Assembly (NCBI RefSeq): GCF_004138135.1
Contig: NZ_RYFD01000014.1
Coordinates: 1 to 64,000 of the forward strand
Direction: 5' to 3'
From: Candidatus Oscillochloris fontis
GTDB taxonomy: Bacteria; Chloroflexota; Chloroflexia; Chloroflexales; Chloroflexaceae
Length of the DNA stretch: 64,000 nucleotides
Shown: in pieces, positions 31,401 to 40,880 of the stretch
Layout: every line of letters begins with the position of its first letter
Position numbering within the stretch: the first letter of the stretch is position 1
Translations under genes and position numbers: made by a program
Notes under the pieces: generated by a model
Database searches by the model: none
The model's input: only the letters and a program-made list of their open reading frames with translations
Told to the model about the DNA's origin: nothing

Positions 31401-31704
31401 TACTTGTTAGCTCCTTGAAGTTCCAGTTAACGTAGAGGGAATTTGTGGGTACCTGCACCTGTTTAGACCAAGTTGGGTTGCTAACCCACCATGCGCCAGG
31501 CGCGCCGCGCTACGCAAGATAGCGTGAAACACCCCCTTTCGGAGTCGCGCTCCCTGACAGCGGGAGAGGAGCAGCATTGGACGCAGAGTTGGAGATAGAC
31601 GTAGCAGTAGGTCGCTACGCCCATATGGCATGTTCAAAAAACCCAACACTCCGGGGTATACAAGTGCGCAGTCTACCCGAAGCGAAAATCTTTGTCAAGA
31701 GGCC
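31401..31704. other. Upstream region of livJ
   Basis: 304 bases that should hold the liv promoter (minus strand). I see no gene and no certain -10/-35. No palindrome stands out, so an operator cannot be named. Confidence 0.3.
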
Positions 31705-31712
31705 CTGTTCCC

Positions 31713-31848
31713 GTAACTATTCACACTTGGGGTAAAAGAAATCTCGTATTGACGCAAAGGCGCAAGGACGCAAAGGTTTTGTTGCAGGCTTTGCGCCTCT
31801 GCGTCTTTGCGTCAAAAACTGGAAGCTAGGAGAAGTGTGAACAGTTAC
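31713..31848. mobile_element. MITE-like element (family A), 136 bp, with exact target duplication
   Basis: Ends GTAACTATTCACACTT and AAGTGTGAACAGTTAC, nearly identical throughout to the copy at 25233. The 8-bp direct repeat CTGTTCCC is at 31705-31712 and 31849-31856. This independently confirms the element's borders. It lies between livJ and the membrane-anchored protein gene. The stretch 31857-31967 holds a family C half-unit (near 31895-31917) and a TACAAT -10-like word at 31924. Confidence 0.9.
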
Positions 31849-31967
31849 CTGTTCCCCAATTCCCCCATCATCACCGGGTTCCCTGATCATCCCGTAGAGG
31901 CGATGCTTCGCCCCTACATAGGGTACAATAGATCCCGCACGAACCATGCGCACACGCTAGGAACCAC

Positions 31968-32540
31968 ATGGATAGTGAGTCATCACATAACATCCCGATC
32001 TGGATGTGGGGTGCGCTGGTCGCCCTGCTCTTGATCATCGTGAGTAGCCGTGGGCGGCTGGTGGGCAACCCGGCCCTCAGCCAGCAGTTTGCTATGCAAC
32101 CCACACCAAACATCGCGCTGCCCTTGCCCGATCTCCAGATCGGCAATCTCTCCCCCGATCTGCAAGCCCAGGCCCAGAGCCTCCTGCGCCAGATCGGCTT
32201 GGGTAATAGCGGTCGCCCGCTCGAACCGCTGGCAACCACCCCGCGCCTGCGGATCGAGGTGACTGAACTGCGTCCCGAAGAGACCGGCCTGCGGGTGATT
32301 GGGCGGGTGACGAATATCAGCACTACGGTGGTTACGGTGCCAATTAGCGCCTTTGAACTGCGCGATAGTACGGGGGCTTCGTATATCGCCGGTGGCAGCG
32401 GGAGCGCCGCACTGCAACCCGGTGAAGATACGCCCCTGGAGTTGACGGTGCCCCTGCCACCAGAGCGCGGTCTGCTCCTGATTACTCGTCTGCCTCCCGA
32501 TCCGCCTGCTGAACAGAAGTTGATAGTGAGTAATCCGTGA
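31968..32540 (+). CDS. Membrane-anchored protein with a beta-sandwich-like domain
   Basis: 190 residues. One N-terminal membrane segment (residues 13-27), a Pro/Leu/Gln-rich linker, then a domain of about 95 residues (LRIEVTELRPEETGLRVIG, then NISTTVVTVPISAFELRDSTG) that resembles DUF4352/FxLYD-type extracytoplasmic beta-sandwiches. It overlaps the YggS gene by four bases (GTGA), so the two are co-translated. The function is unknown. A possible -10 (TACAAT) lies 39 bases before the ATG. Confidence 0.72.
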   Translation: MDSESSHNIPIWMWGALVALLLIIVSSRGRLVGNPALSQQFAMQPTPNIALPLPDLQIGNLSPDLQAQAQSLLRQIGLGNSGRPLEPLATTPRLRIEVTELRPEETGLRVIGRVTNISTTVVTVPISAFELRDSTGASYIAGGSGSAALQPGEDTPLELTVPLPPERGLLLITRLPPDPPAEQKLIVSNP

Positions 32541-33277
32541 AGCCTGATTCATCATTCCAAGATATCGCGACGCGCCTCGCTCATGTCCACGAGCGCATGA
32601 CCGTAGCCGCCCACCGCGCCGCCCGCCACCCCGCCGATATTATGCTCGTCGCGGTAAGTAAGACCCATAGCCCCGACCATGTGCGGGCTGCCGTGGCCGC
32701 CGGCACCTACACCTTCGGTGAGAACCGCGTGCAAGAGGCGGCCCCTAAGATTGCTGCGCTCCACGATCTGCCACGCCGCCCGCGTTGGCATATGATCGGG
32801 CATCTCCAACGCAACAAGGCCCGTCTGGCCGTCGAACTCTTCGATCTGATCCAGTCGGTGGATAGCCTGCGCCTCGCCGAGACGCTCAATCAACACGCCC
32901 ACGAACTCGGACGGCGCGTGCCGATTCTGCTCCAAATCAATGTGAGTGGTGAAGCCAGTAAGGAGGGCTTCGTGCTCCCTGGTGGTATCGCCAACCACGC
33001 TGCCTACGCCCAACTCTTGAGCGAGATCGAGCAGATTGCCGCCTTACCCCAACTTGAAGTGCGCGGCCTCATGACCATCCCGCCCCTCACTGATGACCCG
33101 GAGGAGTCACGGCCCTACTTCCGCCTGTTGCGCGAACTGCGGGCCGATCTGGCCCGCCGTTTGCCGCAGACACGCTGGAACGATCTCTCCATGGGCATGA
33201 GTGATGATTTTGAGGTCGCCATCAGCGAGGAGGCGACGATCATTCGGGTTGGGCGGGCGATCTTTGGAGAACGGTGA
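32537..33277 (+). CDS. PLP homeostasis protein, YggS/PROSC family
   Basis: 246 residues from a GTG overlapping the previous stop. PLP Lys42 lies in LVAVSKTHS, and family blocks FGENRVQEA, WHMIGHLQRNK and GLMTIPPLTDDPEESRPYF are complete, with DLSMGMSDDFEVAI near the end. The family binds pyridoxal phosphate without known enzymatic activity and balances cofactor and amino-acid pools. Its usual neighbour in other bacteria is the sepF/ftsZ or proC region; here it is paired with a membrane-anchored protein. Confidence 0.93.
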   Translation: MKPDSSFQDIATRLAHVHERMTVAAHRAARHPADIMLVAVSKTHSPDHVRAAVAAGTYTFGENRVQEAAPKIAALHDLPRRPRWHMIGHLQRNKARLAVELFDLIQSVDSLRLAETLNQHAHELGRRVPILLQINVSGEASKEGFVLPGGIANHAAYAQLLSEIEQIAALPQLEVRGLMTIPPLTDDPEESRPYFRLLRELRADLARRLPQTRWNDLSMGMSDDFEVAISEEATIIRVGRAIFGER

Positions 33278-33281
33278 TCTG

Positions 33282-33352
33282 TAGGGGCGCGAAGCATCGC
33301 TGGTAAACGCCCTACGGAGGGGCGTTCACCGGCGATGCTTCGCCTCCTACGC
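33282..33352. repeat. Family C repeat between convergent genes
   Basis: GTAGGGGCGCGAAGCATCGC, a GGTAAACGCCC/GGGGCGTTCACC hairpin and GGCGATGCTTCGCCTCCTAC. The right end supplies the TAG stop codon of the oligopeptide permease gene on the minus strand. Confidence 0.85.
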
Positions 33353-34318
33353 GCTATCACGCGGATCGAGCGCGTCACGCAACCCATCGCCCAGGAAGGT
33401 GAACGAGAGCACCAGCGTCGAGATCATCACCACCGGGAAGAGCAACATCCAGGGGCCAGAACTGAGGTTGGAGAAGCCCTCCGACATCATCTGACCCAGG
33501 CTGGTGGGTAGCGCATTGGTTGAATCAACCGAAGGCTTCATACCTACGCCCAAGAAGGTCAGAATGGCCTCGGCCAGGATCAGGCCGGGGATGCTGAAGG
33601 AGATCGCCACGATGATCGGGGCCATGGTGTTGGGCAGAATGTGGCGGAAGAGGATGGTAGGCGTGGGAATGCCCAAGGCGCGTGCCGCTTCGATAAACTC
33701 CTTCTCCTTGAGCGAAAGTACCTGCCCCCGCACCAGCCGCGCCATGCCCGTCCATCCCACCGCTGCCAGCGCGGTGAAGATCAGCAAGAGGCCGTTGAAG
33801 GCTTTGCCAAACGCGGTATCACGGAAGGCCACCGTGAGCGTGATGATAAAGAGCAGATCGGGGAAGGAGGCCACAATCTCGGTGATGCGCATGAGCAGAT
33901 TGTCTAGCCACCGCTCGGCAAAACCAGAGATCAGGCCGATGGTGATACCGATGGTGACAATGATCAGTTGGGGAACAAGGCCGACAATCAGGGAGACCCG
34001 CACCCCATAGATCAAGCGCGAGAGAATGTCGCGCCCATTGGTGTCGGTGCCAAATAGATTCTCTGGGTTCGGCATGCGCTTGGGGTTGTCCGTCACCCAA
34101 ACCGGCGGGCGCAGGCTATTTCCCGATGTCTGCTCCACCGGGTTCTTGGGCGCGATCAGTGGCGCAAAGATGGCGATCAGCACATAGATCACCACTACCA
34201 CCAGACCCACCATCGCGGCACGATTGCGGCTCAGCCGCCGGAACGCATCGGCCCACAGACTACGCGGCTTTTGGATGTTGAGGTCGTTAAGAGTTGGGGC
34301 AGCGACGGTCATAACCAC
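33347..34318 (-). CDS. Oligopeptide/dipeptide ABC transporter, permease (OppC/DppC type)
   Basis: 323 residues with six membrane segments. The EAA loop reads EFIEAARALGIPTPTILFRHILPN, and the N-terminal OppC domain (SLWADAFRRLSRNRAAMVGL) is present. It forms the channel with the OppB-type protein encoded 3 bases upstream. The stop TAG comes from a family C repeat and gives the C-terminus LDPRDSA. It is the last gene of the five-gene transporter cluster. Confidence 0.92.
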   Translation of the reverse strand: MVMTVAAPTLNDLNIQKPRSLWADAFRRLSRNRAAMVGLVVVVIYVLIAIFAPLIAPKNPVEQTSGNSLRPPVWVTDNPKRMPNPENLFGTDTNGRDILSRLIYGVRVSLIVGLVPQLIIVTIGITIGLISGFAERWLDNLLMRITEIVASFPDLLFIITLTVAFRDTAFGKAFNGLLLIFTALAAVGWTGMARLVRGQVLSLKEKEFIEAARALGIPTPTILFRHILPNTMAPIIVAISFSIPGLILAEAILTFLGVGMKPSVDSTNALPTSLGQMMSEGFSNLSSGPWMLLFPVVMISTLVLSFTFLGDGLRDALDPRDSA

Positions 34319-34321
34319 GCC

Positions 34322-35326
34322 TCATTTGTAGCTAATGCGTGGGTCAATTGCGCCATAGGCAATATCAACCAGCAGGTTGGCGACCCCCAGGAAAAAGACA
34401 AAGATGAGTGCGCCCGATGTGATCATCGAGTAGTCGCGTTTGGAAATCGCCTCTACCAACAGATTGCCCATCCCCGGCACCTGGAAGATGATCTCGGTGT
34501 AGAGCGTTCCGGTGATCAACCCGGCTGCCAGTGGCCCCAGCACCGTCACGACGGGCAAGAGCGCATTCTTGAGCATATGCCGCCAAATCACGATCTGGTC
34601 GGCGAGACCTTTGGCCTGTGCAGTACGAATATAGTCTTGGCGCTTCACCTCCAGCACACTCGAACGGGTGAGCCGGGTAATAAAGCCAAGCGAGGTTGAA
34701 CCGAGCGCAATCGTGGGCAAGATCCAGGGCCGGATCGGATCTTGCCAATCGGCAATCACCGTGAACCAATTCAGATTGACCGCAAAGACGATCACCAGCA
34801 AAAAGCCAACGATCAGGGTTGAGAGCGAGACAAAAAAGGTAGAGATAAAGAGGATCAGATAATCAATGATCGTATTTTGGCGCAACGCGGCCAGCACGCC
34901 CATGGGAATTCCCAGCACCACCGCAAAGATGAGCGCCTGAATGCCTAAACGTGCCGAATAGTAGAAGCGCGAAGGCTTGCCCGAACGCTCCTCGAACAAC
35001 TCCTGTTGCACGGTGCGGTTGCCGCGTGAAGAGTAGGTCGGCCCGAAATTGCCGCCAATCGCCCCCCACTGCAACTCGGTCTCCCCCGTCTTGGGGTTCT
35101 CAACAAAGTCAAAGAACATATAGCGCGTGAACTGACGCCAGAAGGGCAGATCCATACCAAACTTTTGGCGCAGAATCTTCTCCACAGCCGGCGAGAGTTG
35201 GCGTCGGTCGGGATCAGTATCGAAGGGGCCACCGGGGGTTATCTTGGCAATACCAAAGGTCATCATACCGACAATGAGCAAGACGGGAATCTGCCACAGG
35301 ATGCGCCGAATGATGTAGGCGGTCAT
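34322..35326 (-). CDS. Oligopeptide/dipeptide ABC transporter, permease (OppB/DppB type)
   Basis: 334 residues with six membrane segments. It starts with the typical TAYIIRRILWQIPVLLIVG and has the EAA loop DYIRTAQAKGLADQIVIWRHML. An extra loop of about 60 residues after segment 1 (GGPFDTDPDRRQ...GNRTVQQELFE) is longer than in Escherichia coli OppB. A 155-base gap to the binding-protein gene holds a hairpin repeat. Confidence 0.92.
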   Translation of the reverse strand: MTAYIIRRILWQIPVLLIVGMMTFGIAKITPGGPFDTDPDRRQLSPAVEKILRQKFGMDLPFWRQFTRYMFFDFVENPKTGETELQWGAIGGNFGPTYSSRGNRTVQQELFEERSGKPSRFYYSARLGIQALIFAVVLGIPMGVLAALRQNTIIDYLILFISTFFVSLSTLIVGFLLVIVFAVNLNWFTVIADWQDPIRPWILPTIALGSTSLGFITRLTRSSVLEVKRQDYIRTAQAKGLADQIVIWRHMLKNALLPVVTVLGPLAAGLITGTLYTEIIFQVPGMGNLLVEAISKRDYSMITSGALIFVFFLGVANLLVDIAYGAIDPRISYK

Positions 35327-35339
35327 TGAATGTTTCCCC

Positions 35340-35478
35340 TCGGTTGGCCATTAGGTGGAGGTTCGGGGGGGGCTACGCCCAAACCTGTTTTTTTCGCTCA
35401 TGTTGGCGGCTTCGCCGCCAACATGAGCGAAAAAGAGTTCTTCGGGGGCGGCTTCGCCGCCCCCAAACCCCCGCTAGG
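35340..35478. repeat. Covarying hairpin repeat (family B), copy 6
   Basis: A perfect 21-bp stem (35390-35410 with 35414-35434; inner arm CTCATGTTGGCGGC, loop TTC) plus a GGGGGCGGC/GCCGCCCCC hairpin just after it. It lies between the binding-protein stop and the OppB start within the operon, where it could shield the upstream message and lower downstream expression. Confidence 0.85.
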
Positions 35479-35480
35479 GT

Positions 35481-37190
35481 TTACGGCTGCACGTCCACAT
35501 TGGCCAGGTTGAAGAAACCGAGCCAGTAGTCAATCGGGGTGATCGTCTCCTCGCTCACTCCCTGGACGTAAGGCTTAACCAACACCGGGCCACCATCGTT
35601 GCGCGTGAAGGTCACCGGCGCATCAATCACGAGCATCTCCTGGGCCTGGGCGTAGAGTTCGGCGCGCTTGGCCGCATCCTGCTCCACGTCGGCCTGACGC
35701 ACGAGGGCATCAAATTCGGGGTTGGAGTAGCCCACCCGCGAACTGAGCAACCCGTCGGTCTGGAAGAGCGAGATCCAGTTCTGCGGATCGGGGTAGTCGG
35801 CGCACCAGCCGAGGTTGAAGAGTTGCGGCGGATCAGTCTTGGTCAGCGCGGTGTAGGCAGTCGGATCAACCGGATCAAGCACGGCCTCAATCCCCAGGTT
35901 GGTCTTCAACTGCGCGGCCACCCACTCGAAGCGGGCGTTATTGCGCGCACTAGCACTGTAGGTCAGCTTGATCTCTGGCAGATTCTCGACCGAACCATAG
36001 CTCGATTCGGCCAGGGTCGCCTTGGCCGCCTCAGGATCAAACGGCCACAGATTCAGGTCTGGCTCGTAGCCAGGGAAACCGGGCGGGATGAAGCTGTAGG
36101 CCACGCTACCCATATTGCCGAAGATGTCGCGATTCCAGGCTTCGCGGTCGAAGGCTTGGGCAAATGCCTGGCGCACCTTGGTATCCTCGAAGGGAGCCTT
36201 CTTGGTGTTAAAACCGAAGTAGAAGGTGCAGGAGCCGGTGACATTCACAATCTCCTGGCTCAACACCGGATCGGTCTCCACCGCAGCCAGATCCTCCGGT
36301 GAGATGCCCAGCATATCCAACTCACCGTTCTGATACGCCTGGAAGGCCACCTGGCCTTCCGAGATCATGAAGTACTCAACCTTCTTCAGTTTGACCGGGC
36401 CAAGCGGGCCGTTGTAGTTGGGGTTAGCTTCCCAGACGGCCTTATTGCCGTGGTCCCACTCGCTCAGCACAAACGGGCCATTGCCGATGTAGTTCTCGGC
36501 GTCGTACCACCAATCGTCACCCTTGGCCACATCCGCTTCGCGCACCGGGGCACCGATCCAGAGTGCCGCCATGCTCAAGAAGTAGGGCGCGGGGGCGGTC
36601 AGTTCGATCTCCAACGTGCTGTCGTCAATCGCCTTGACCCCATAGTCAGCCTCAAGCGTGGCCAGATCCAATGCCATCGTCTCGGTCATGCTGAGACCCT
36701 GACAGGCGGCAGCCGACCACTCGCTATAGCCCTTGATGATGCCACACGGCAGCGACTGGTACTGTCCAGCCGTCTTCGGGTTGGCAAGGCGCTTCCATGC
36801 ATACTCAAAGTTCTTCGCCGTCAGCGGCGTGCCATCGGAGTAGGTGCTGTCGGGGCGAATCTTGAAGGTGTAGGTAAGACCATCATCCGAAACCTCGACG
36901 CTCTCAGCCGCGCCAGGGATGGGATTCATGTCCTGATCGAAGGTCATCAGACCCTGATAGGCCATCATGATGTACTGGATCTCACCGACGAAGCTGGCCA
37001 GTTGCGGATCGACATTGTCCGGCTCACTCCCGACATTGATGCGCAGCACCCCCGGCTCTGCCGAGCCAGTATCGGTAGGGACGGCAGTGGGGGATGCGGC
37101 GGGAGCGCCACCACAGGCGGCCAGCAGCGGAACTACCAACGCGAGCATCAGGACGACAGCGGCGCTACGTCGCAGACTGCGAACAAACAT
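35481..37190 (-). CDS. Oligopeptide ABC transporter, substrate-binding lipoprotein
   Basis: 569 residues. Lipobox LLAAC follows a signal peptide, then a short Ala/Pro/Thr linker. The SBP_bac_5 fold starts with GVLRINVGSEPDNVDPQLAS; typical YTFKIRPDSTYSDGTPLTAKNFEYAWKR-type and DREAWN signatures are visible. It binds peptides outside the membrane. AAGGAGA lies 6 bases before the ATG. An exact peptide-versus-nickel or sugar choice cannot be made, but the two neighbouring OppD/F proteins favour peptides. Confidence 0.9.
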   Translation of the reverse strand: MFVRSLRRSAAVVLMLALVVPLLAACGGAPAASPTAVPTDTGSAEPGVLRINVGSEPDNVDPQLASFVGEIQYIMMAYQGLMTFDQDMNPIPGAAESVEVSDDGLTYTFKIRPDSTYSDGTPLTAKNFEYAWKRLANPKTAGQYQSLPCGIIKGYSEWSAAACQGLSMTETMALDLATLEADYGVKAIDDSTLEIELTAPAPYFLSMAALWIGAPVREADVAKGDDWWYDAENYIGNGPFVLSEWDHGNKAVWEANPNYNGPLGPVKLKKVEYFMISEGQVAFQAYQNGELDMLGISPEDLAAVETDPVLSQEIVNVTGSCTFYFGFNTKKAPFEDTKVRQAFAQAFDREAWNRDIFGNMGSVAYSFIPPGFPGYEPDLNLWPFDPEAAKATLAESSYGSVENLPEIKLTYSASARNNARFEWVAAQLKTNLGIEAVLDPVDPTAYTALTKTDPPQLFNLGWCADYPDPQNWISLFQTDGLLSSRVGYSNPEFDALVRQADVEQDAAKRAELYAQAQEMLVIDAPVTFTRNDGGPVLVKPYVQGVSEETITPIDYWLGFFNLANVDVQP

Positions 37191-37385
37191 ACGGTTCTCC
37201 TTCCACGGGGAGTTTCTGCCAAACGATATAGGATATTCTCCATCCGGGGCGATACGGACACCTGCGCTACGATAGTGTCTGCTACTTTCTACGATGATGC
37301 TGGTACGTGGCCAACTCTATCGCTATGATGCGTGCATATCAGCCCCTTGATGCCGCATGGGCTACATCGTTGGGAGCGTAAACTT

Positions 37386-37442
37386 CCGGGAAGCTGAGTT
37401 TGAGCGTAACTTCCGGGAAGCTAGTAGCTTCCCGAAAGCTGA
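37386..37442. repeat. CTTCCGGGAAGCT palindrome cluster (family E)
   Basis: Three copies of AACTTCCGGGAAGCT or its complement with GTAGCTTCCCGAAAGCT at the end. Another pair lies at 57250-57292. It lies after the ATP-binding gene and before the binding-protein gene in the operon. The rest of the gap (37191-37385) would hold the promoter of the binding-protein gene; I see no clear boxes. Confidence 0.75.
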
Positions 37443-37456
37443 GGAGATGGGAATAG

Positions 37457-38566
37457 CTACCCCACCTTCGACTTCACCTTCACCTTGGCAATATCCGCCG
37501 CGATCCGTGCCGCGATAGCCTCTGCCTGCTTGCGTGCCACTGTCGGCATCAGTTCCGCCGACTCACGCGCCCGCCAACAGGCGGCAAAATGGCCATCGCC
37601 ATAATCGGTGAAGGGCGGTTCTTCTTCTTTGCATTTGGGAATCATGATCGGACAGCGGGTATGGAAGTGGCAGCCGCTGGGAGGATTGAGCGGGCTGGGG
37701 ACATCACCTTCGAGAATGATGCGCCGCCGTTGCTGTTCAACTTTGGGATCGGGGATCGGCACCGCCGAGAGGAGCGCCTGGGTGTAGGGGTGTAGGGGCA
37801 TACTGTAGAGCTTCGCGCCTTCGGATAGCTCAACGATCTTACCCAGATACATCACCGCCACCCGGTCGGAGATGTGCTTCACCACGCTCAGGTCGTGGGC
37901 AATGAAGAGGTAGGTCAGGCCCAGTTTCTGCTGCAACTCTTCGAGCAGGTTGACCACCTGGGCCTGGATGGAGACATCAAGCGCCGAGACCGGCTCATCA
38001 CACACGACAAACTGGGGTTCAACCGCCAAGGCGCGCGCAATGCCGATGCGCTGGCGCTGGCCACCGGAAAACTCGTGCGGGTAGCGGTTGGCGAAGGCCG
38101 AATTGAGACCCACGAGGCCGAGCAACTCATCAACCCGCTCGCGCACCGCCTTACCTTCACGGAGCCGATGGACTTTGATCGGCTCGCCAATAATATCCCC
38201 AACCGTCATACGCGGATTGAGCGAGGCATACGGGTCTTGGAAGATCATCTGCACCCGGCGACGCATCTTGCGCAGCGCATCACCCTTCAGGGTAGTCAGA
38301 TCCTGACCCTCAAAGATCACGTGCCCATTGGTTGGGCGATAGAGTTGAAGAATGGCGCGCCCAGTGGTACTCTTGCCACACCCCGACTCGCCCACCAACC
38401 CCAAAGTCTCGCCCTTCTTAATCGAGAACGAAAGGCCATCCACCGCCTTGATCGTACCTACCCGACGCTGAAAGACAATCCCCCGTGTGACCGGGAAGTG
38501 CATCTCTAAGTCCTGCACTTCGATCAGATTAGCTGCATCACCGCTACGGGGAGGTAATGACGTCAT
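37457..38566 (-). CDS. Oligopeptide ABC transporter, ATP-binding protein (OppF/DppF type)
   Basis: About 369 residues from the ATG at 38566; a GTG five codons earlier (38581) directly follows the upstream stop and is also possible. Walker A is GESGCGKST, signature [15 protein letters not shown], Walker [12 protein letters not shown]. The C-terminal oligopeptide-ABC extension includes Cys residues ([17 protein letters not shown]), which in this family can hold an iron-sulfur cluster. It follows the OppD-type gene directly. Confidence 0.92.
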   Translation of the reverse strand: MTSLPPRSGDAANLIEVQDLEMHFPVTRGIVFQRRVGTIKAVDGLSFSIKKGETLGLVGESGCGKSTTGRAILQLYRPTNGHVIFEGQDLTTLKGDALRKMRRRVQMIFQDPYASLNPRMTVGDIIGEPIKVHRLREGKAVRERVDELLGLVGLNSAFANRYPHEFSGGQRQRIGIARALAVEPQFVVCDEPVSALDVSIQAQVVNLLEELQQKLGLTYLFIAHDLSVVKHISDRVAVMYLGKIVELSEGAKLYSMPLHPYTQALLSAVPIPDPKVEQQRRRIILEGDVPSPLNPPSGCHFHTRCPIMIPKCKEEEPPFTDYGDGHFAACWRARESAELMPTVARKQAEAIAARIAADIAKVKVKSKVG

Positions 38567-38583
38567 AGCTGGAACTCTCACAT

Positions 38584-39600
38584 CTAGGCGGCGACACCCT
38601 CAGGTTTCTGCGCAGGCAGCGGGGTCTCCATCGTAATATCAAAGAGGCAGGCGGCGCGATGATCCTCAGCAACGCTCCGCAGCGGCGGTGTCTTCGTCAG
38701 GCACTCATCGCGCACATAATCGCAGCGCGGGCTAAATGGGCAAAGCTGGGGCAGGTCAATCAGGCTCGGTGGCAAGCCCCGAATGGGGTTAAGTTTACGC
38801 CCCCGCCCATCATCAAGGCGCGGGATCGAGCGTAACAAGCCGATGGTATAGGGCATACGCGGATTCGCGAAGAGTTCGGCGGTCTTCGCCTCCTCCACCA
38901 CCTTCCCCGCATACATCACCGTCACCCGGTCGGTCATGCCCGCCACCACCCCCAAGTCGTGGGTAATGATCATCACCGCCGTATCCAGTTCCTCCTTAAG
39001 CCGGTTGATCAGTTCAAGGATCTGGGCCTGGATCGTCACATCAAGCGCCGTCGTCGGCTCATCGGCGATGAGCAATTCAGGATTACACGAGATCGCCATC
39101 GCGATCATGACGCGCTGGCGCATCCCACCGGAGAACTGGTGCGGATAATTATCGAGGCGCTTACTGGCACTCGGAATCCCGACCATATCCAACAACTCAG
39201 CAGCGCGGCTCAGCGCCTCACGTTTGGTGAGCTTGAGATGCAACTCCAACGACTCGGTAATCTGCCGCCCCACCGTTAACACCGGATTGAGCGAGGTCAT
39301 CGGGTCCTGGAAGATCATAGCGATGCGATTGCCACGAATATGGCGCATCTGTTGTTCGCTGGCTTGGAGCAGATCTTGACCATCAAAGAAGATCTGGCCA
39401 CCGGCCACCTTACCGGGGGGGCTAGGAATGAGGCGCATGATCGAGAGCGAGGTGACACTCTTACCACACCCTGACTCACCCACAATGCCCAGTGTCTCAC
39501 CACGATTGACGTAGAAGGAGACAGTATCCACCGCCTTCACCACTCCATCCTGAGTATGAAAGTGGGTCTCCAAGTTACGCACGTCGAGCAGTGGGGCCAT
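38584..39600 (-). CDS. Oligopeptide ABC transporter, ATP-binding protein (OppD/DppD type)
   Basis: 338 residues from the ATG at 39600, chosen because GAGGAG lies just before it; an upstream start adds 12 unconserved residues. Walker A is GESGCGKSV, signature [15 protein letters not shown], Walker [12 protein letters not shown]. The C-terminal extension has [15 protein letters not shown]. It is the first gene of the transporter operon (OppD, OppF, binding protein, OppB, OppC). Confidence 0.92.
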   Translation of the reverse strand: MAPLLDVRNLETHFHTQDGVVKAVDTVSFYVNRGETLGIVGESGCGKSVTSLSIMRLIPSPPGKVAGGQIFFDGQDLLQASEQQMRHIRGNRIAMIFQDPMTSLNPVLTVGRQITESLELHLKLTKREALSRAAELLDMVGIPSASKRLDNYPHQFSGGMRQRVMIAMAISCNPELLIADEPTTALDVTIQAQILELINRLKEELDTAVMIITHDLGVVAGMTDRVTVMYAGKVVEEAKTAELFANPRMPYTIGLLRSIPRLDDGRGRKLNPIRGLPPSLIDLPQLCPFSPRCDYVRDECLTKTPPLRSVAEDHRAACLFDITMETPLPAQKPEGVAA

Positions 39601-39682
39601 GAGCTCCTCAGTTCTTCCTGATTTCGATGCACACACGCAAGGGGGGTGTGGTGATGATCACCACACCAGAAATTATAGCACA

Positions 39683-39766
39683 ATGTAGCGACGCCACGTA
39701 ACGACGCAAGATCTTGCGTCGCAATGTAGCGACGCAAGATCTTGCGTCGCTACATTGCACCACCCA
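39683..39766. repeat. AGCGACGCAAGATCTTGCGTCG palindromes (family D)
   Basis: Two palindromes GACGCAAGATCTTGCGTC (18 bp) joined by GCAATGTAGC, plus a decayed third (GACGCCACGTAACGACG). The layout is the same as at 17618 but with GATC in place of CATG at the centre, so the arms are conserved while the centre varies. Confidence 0.85.
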
Positions 39767-39771
39767 AACAA

Positions 39772-40872
39772 TCACACCACCAGGGGCGAGAAGGGCGTAA
39801 TCCGACCGCGCCGGGGACGGGCGGGCAGCATACGATCCAACGCCCGCTGGGTCATCTGATCATCATAGGCAATCTGGGCATTGCGACGCGCATCGCGTGG
39901 GTCGAAGAGACCACGGCCATCACCATCGAAGCTGTTGGCCACATAGGCAATGATCGTATCCGACAACTGGCGTACCAAGGCGGATGCATTGGGCAGGCGG
40001 CGCGCAAGCGTAGCCGACGGCCCCAGGCGACGTAGGTCACGCTGACCGAGGATCGCACCGAGGCGTTCGCGGGCATCGGCGGGATTATTGCCTGCTGAAC
40101 CGAGCATAATGCGCTGCAAGCCCACCGCTGGCGGCGGCATGATCGGTAATGGGCCAAGATCGGGGCTACCGGGGCCAAATGCGATCTGGCCCGCAAGCTG
40201 TAACACTTCGCGGTCAGCCTCACTGAGCATGCGTGGCCCATGGATCGTCGCGGTAATAAAGATGTTGGGTGGTAGCACGGGGCGTTGCGCTGGCGCAAGA
40301 CCAGGGAGCGCCAAGCGACGCTCACCATTGGCATCAATCTGGAGCAGATCGCGGGTATAGTGACGTAGCTCATCGAGCGTCAGCCCGCGCAGCAGCACCA
40401 TATAGAGCTTACCGAGGTTGGCCGGGTTCGCTGCCTCGTGCAACGTGTCAAGGAAGTGTAACGAACCGAGGCGTTCGTGGACACCCTGGTAGTAGCTCTG
40501 CTCACCGCTCTGTTCTGTCCAGCTATTCGAGCCAATCGTAACAAACTGCTCACTCTCAAGCCCCACCAGCGCCGAGGTAAACCCCGTCACCAACGCAGCC
40601 TTACCAGCCCCCTCAGGGCCAGTCAACACCACCAACGGATTGGTTTTGAGTGAGACATAGTAACTGGTGATCAACTGACGCGGAAACGCGCCACCCAACG
40701 CCCCACACACATGGTCAAGGAGATCCTGCTCGTTTGCCTTGGCCTGGGCAACCCGGTAGCCATGGTGGATCGAGCGATAGGCAGTGGCTGGGGTAGATGC
40801 CGACTTTCCCTGGCCCGCACCGGCCTGGCTGGAGGCAACACTGCCGCCAGCGCGGAAGTTGTAGGCGATCAT
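39772..40872 (-). CDS. AAA-type ATPase of unknown role
   Basis: 366 residues. The N-terminus (1-45) is Gly/Ser/Ala-rich and probably disordered. P-loop GPEGAGKAAL lies at 85-94. A later block PNIFITATIHGPRMLS resembles the sensor region of McrB-like AAA+ proteins, where a conserved Asn ends the strand. There is a C-terminal basic tail (RPRRGR). Walker B is not obvious, so the call rests on the P-loop and overall layout. It follows the nucleotidyltransferase gene by 8 bases on the same strand. Confidence 0.65.
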   Translation of the reverse strand: MIAYNFRAGGSVASSQAGAGQGKSASTPATAYRSIHHGYRVAQAKANEQDLLDHVCGALGGAFPRQLITSYYVSLKTNPLVVLTGPEGAGKAALVTGFTSALVGLESEQFVTIGSNSWTEQSGEQSYYQGVHERLGSLHFLDTLHEAANPANLGKLYMVLLRGLTLDELRHYTRDLLQIDANGERRLALPGLAPAQRPVLPPNIFITATIHGPRMLSEADREVLQLAGQIAFGPGSPDLGPLPIMPPPAVGLQRIMLGSAGNNPADARERLGAILGQRDLRRLGPSATLARRLPNASALVRQLSDTIIAYVANSFDGDGRGLFDPRDARRNAQIAYDDQMTQRALDRMLPARPRRGRITPFSPLVV

Positions 40873-40880
40873 AGGTTCAC

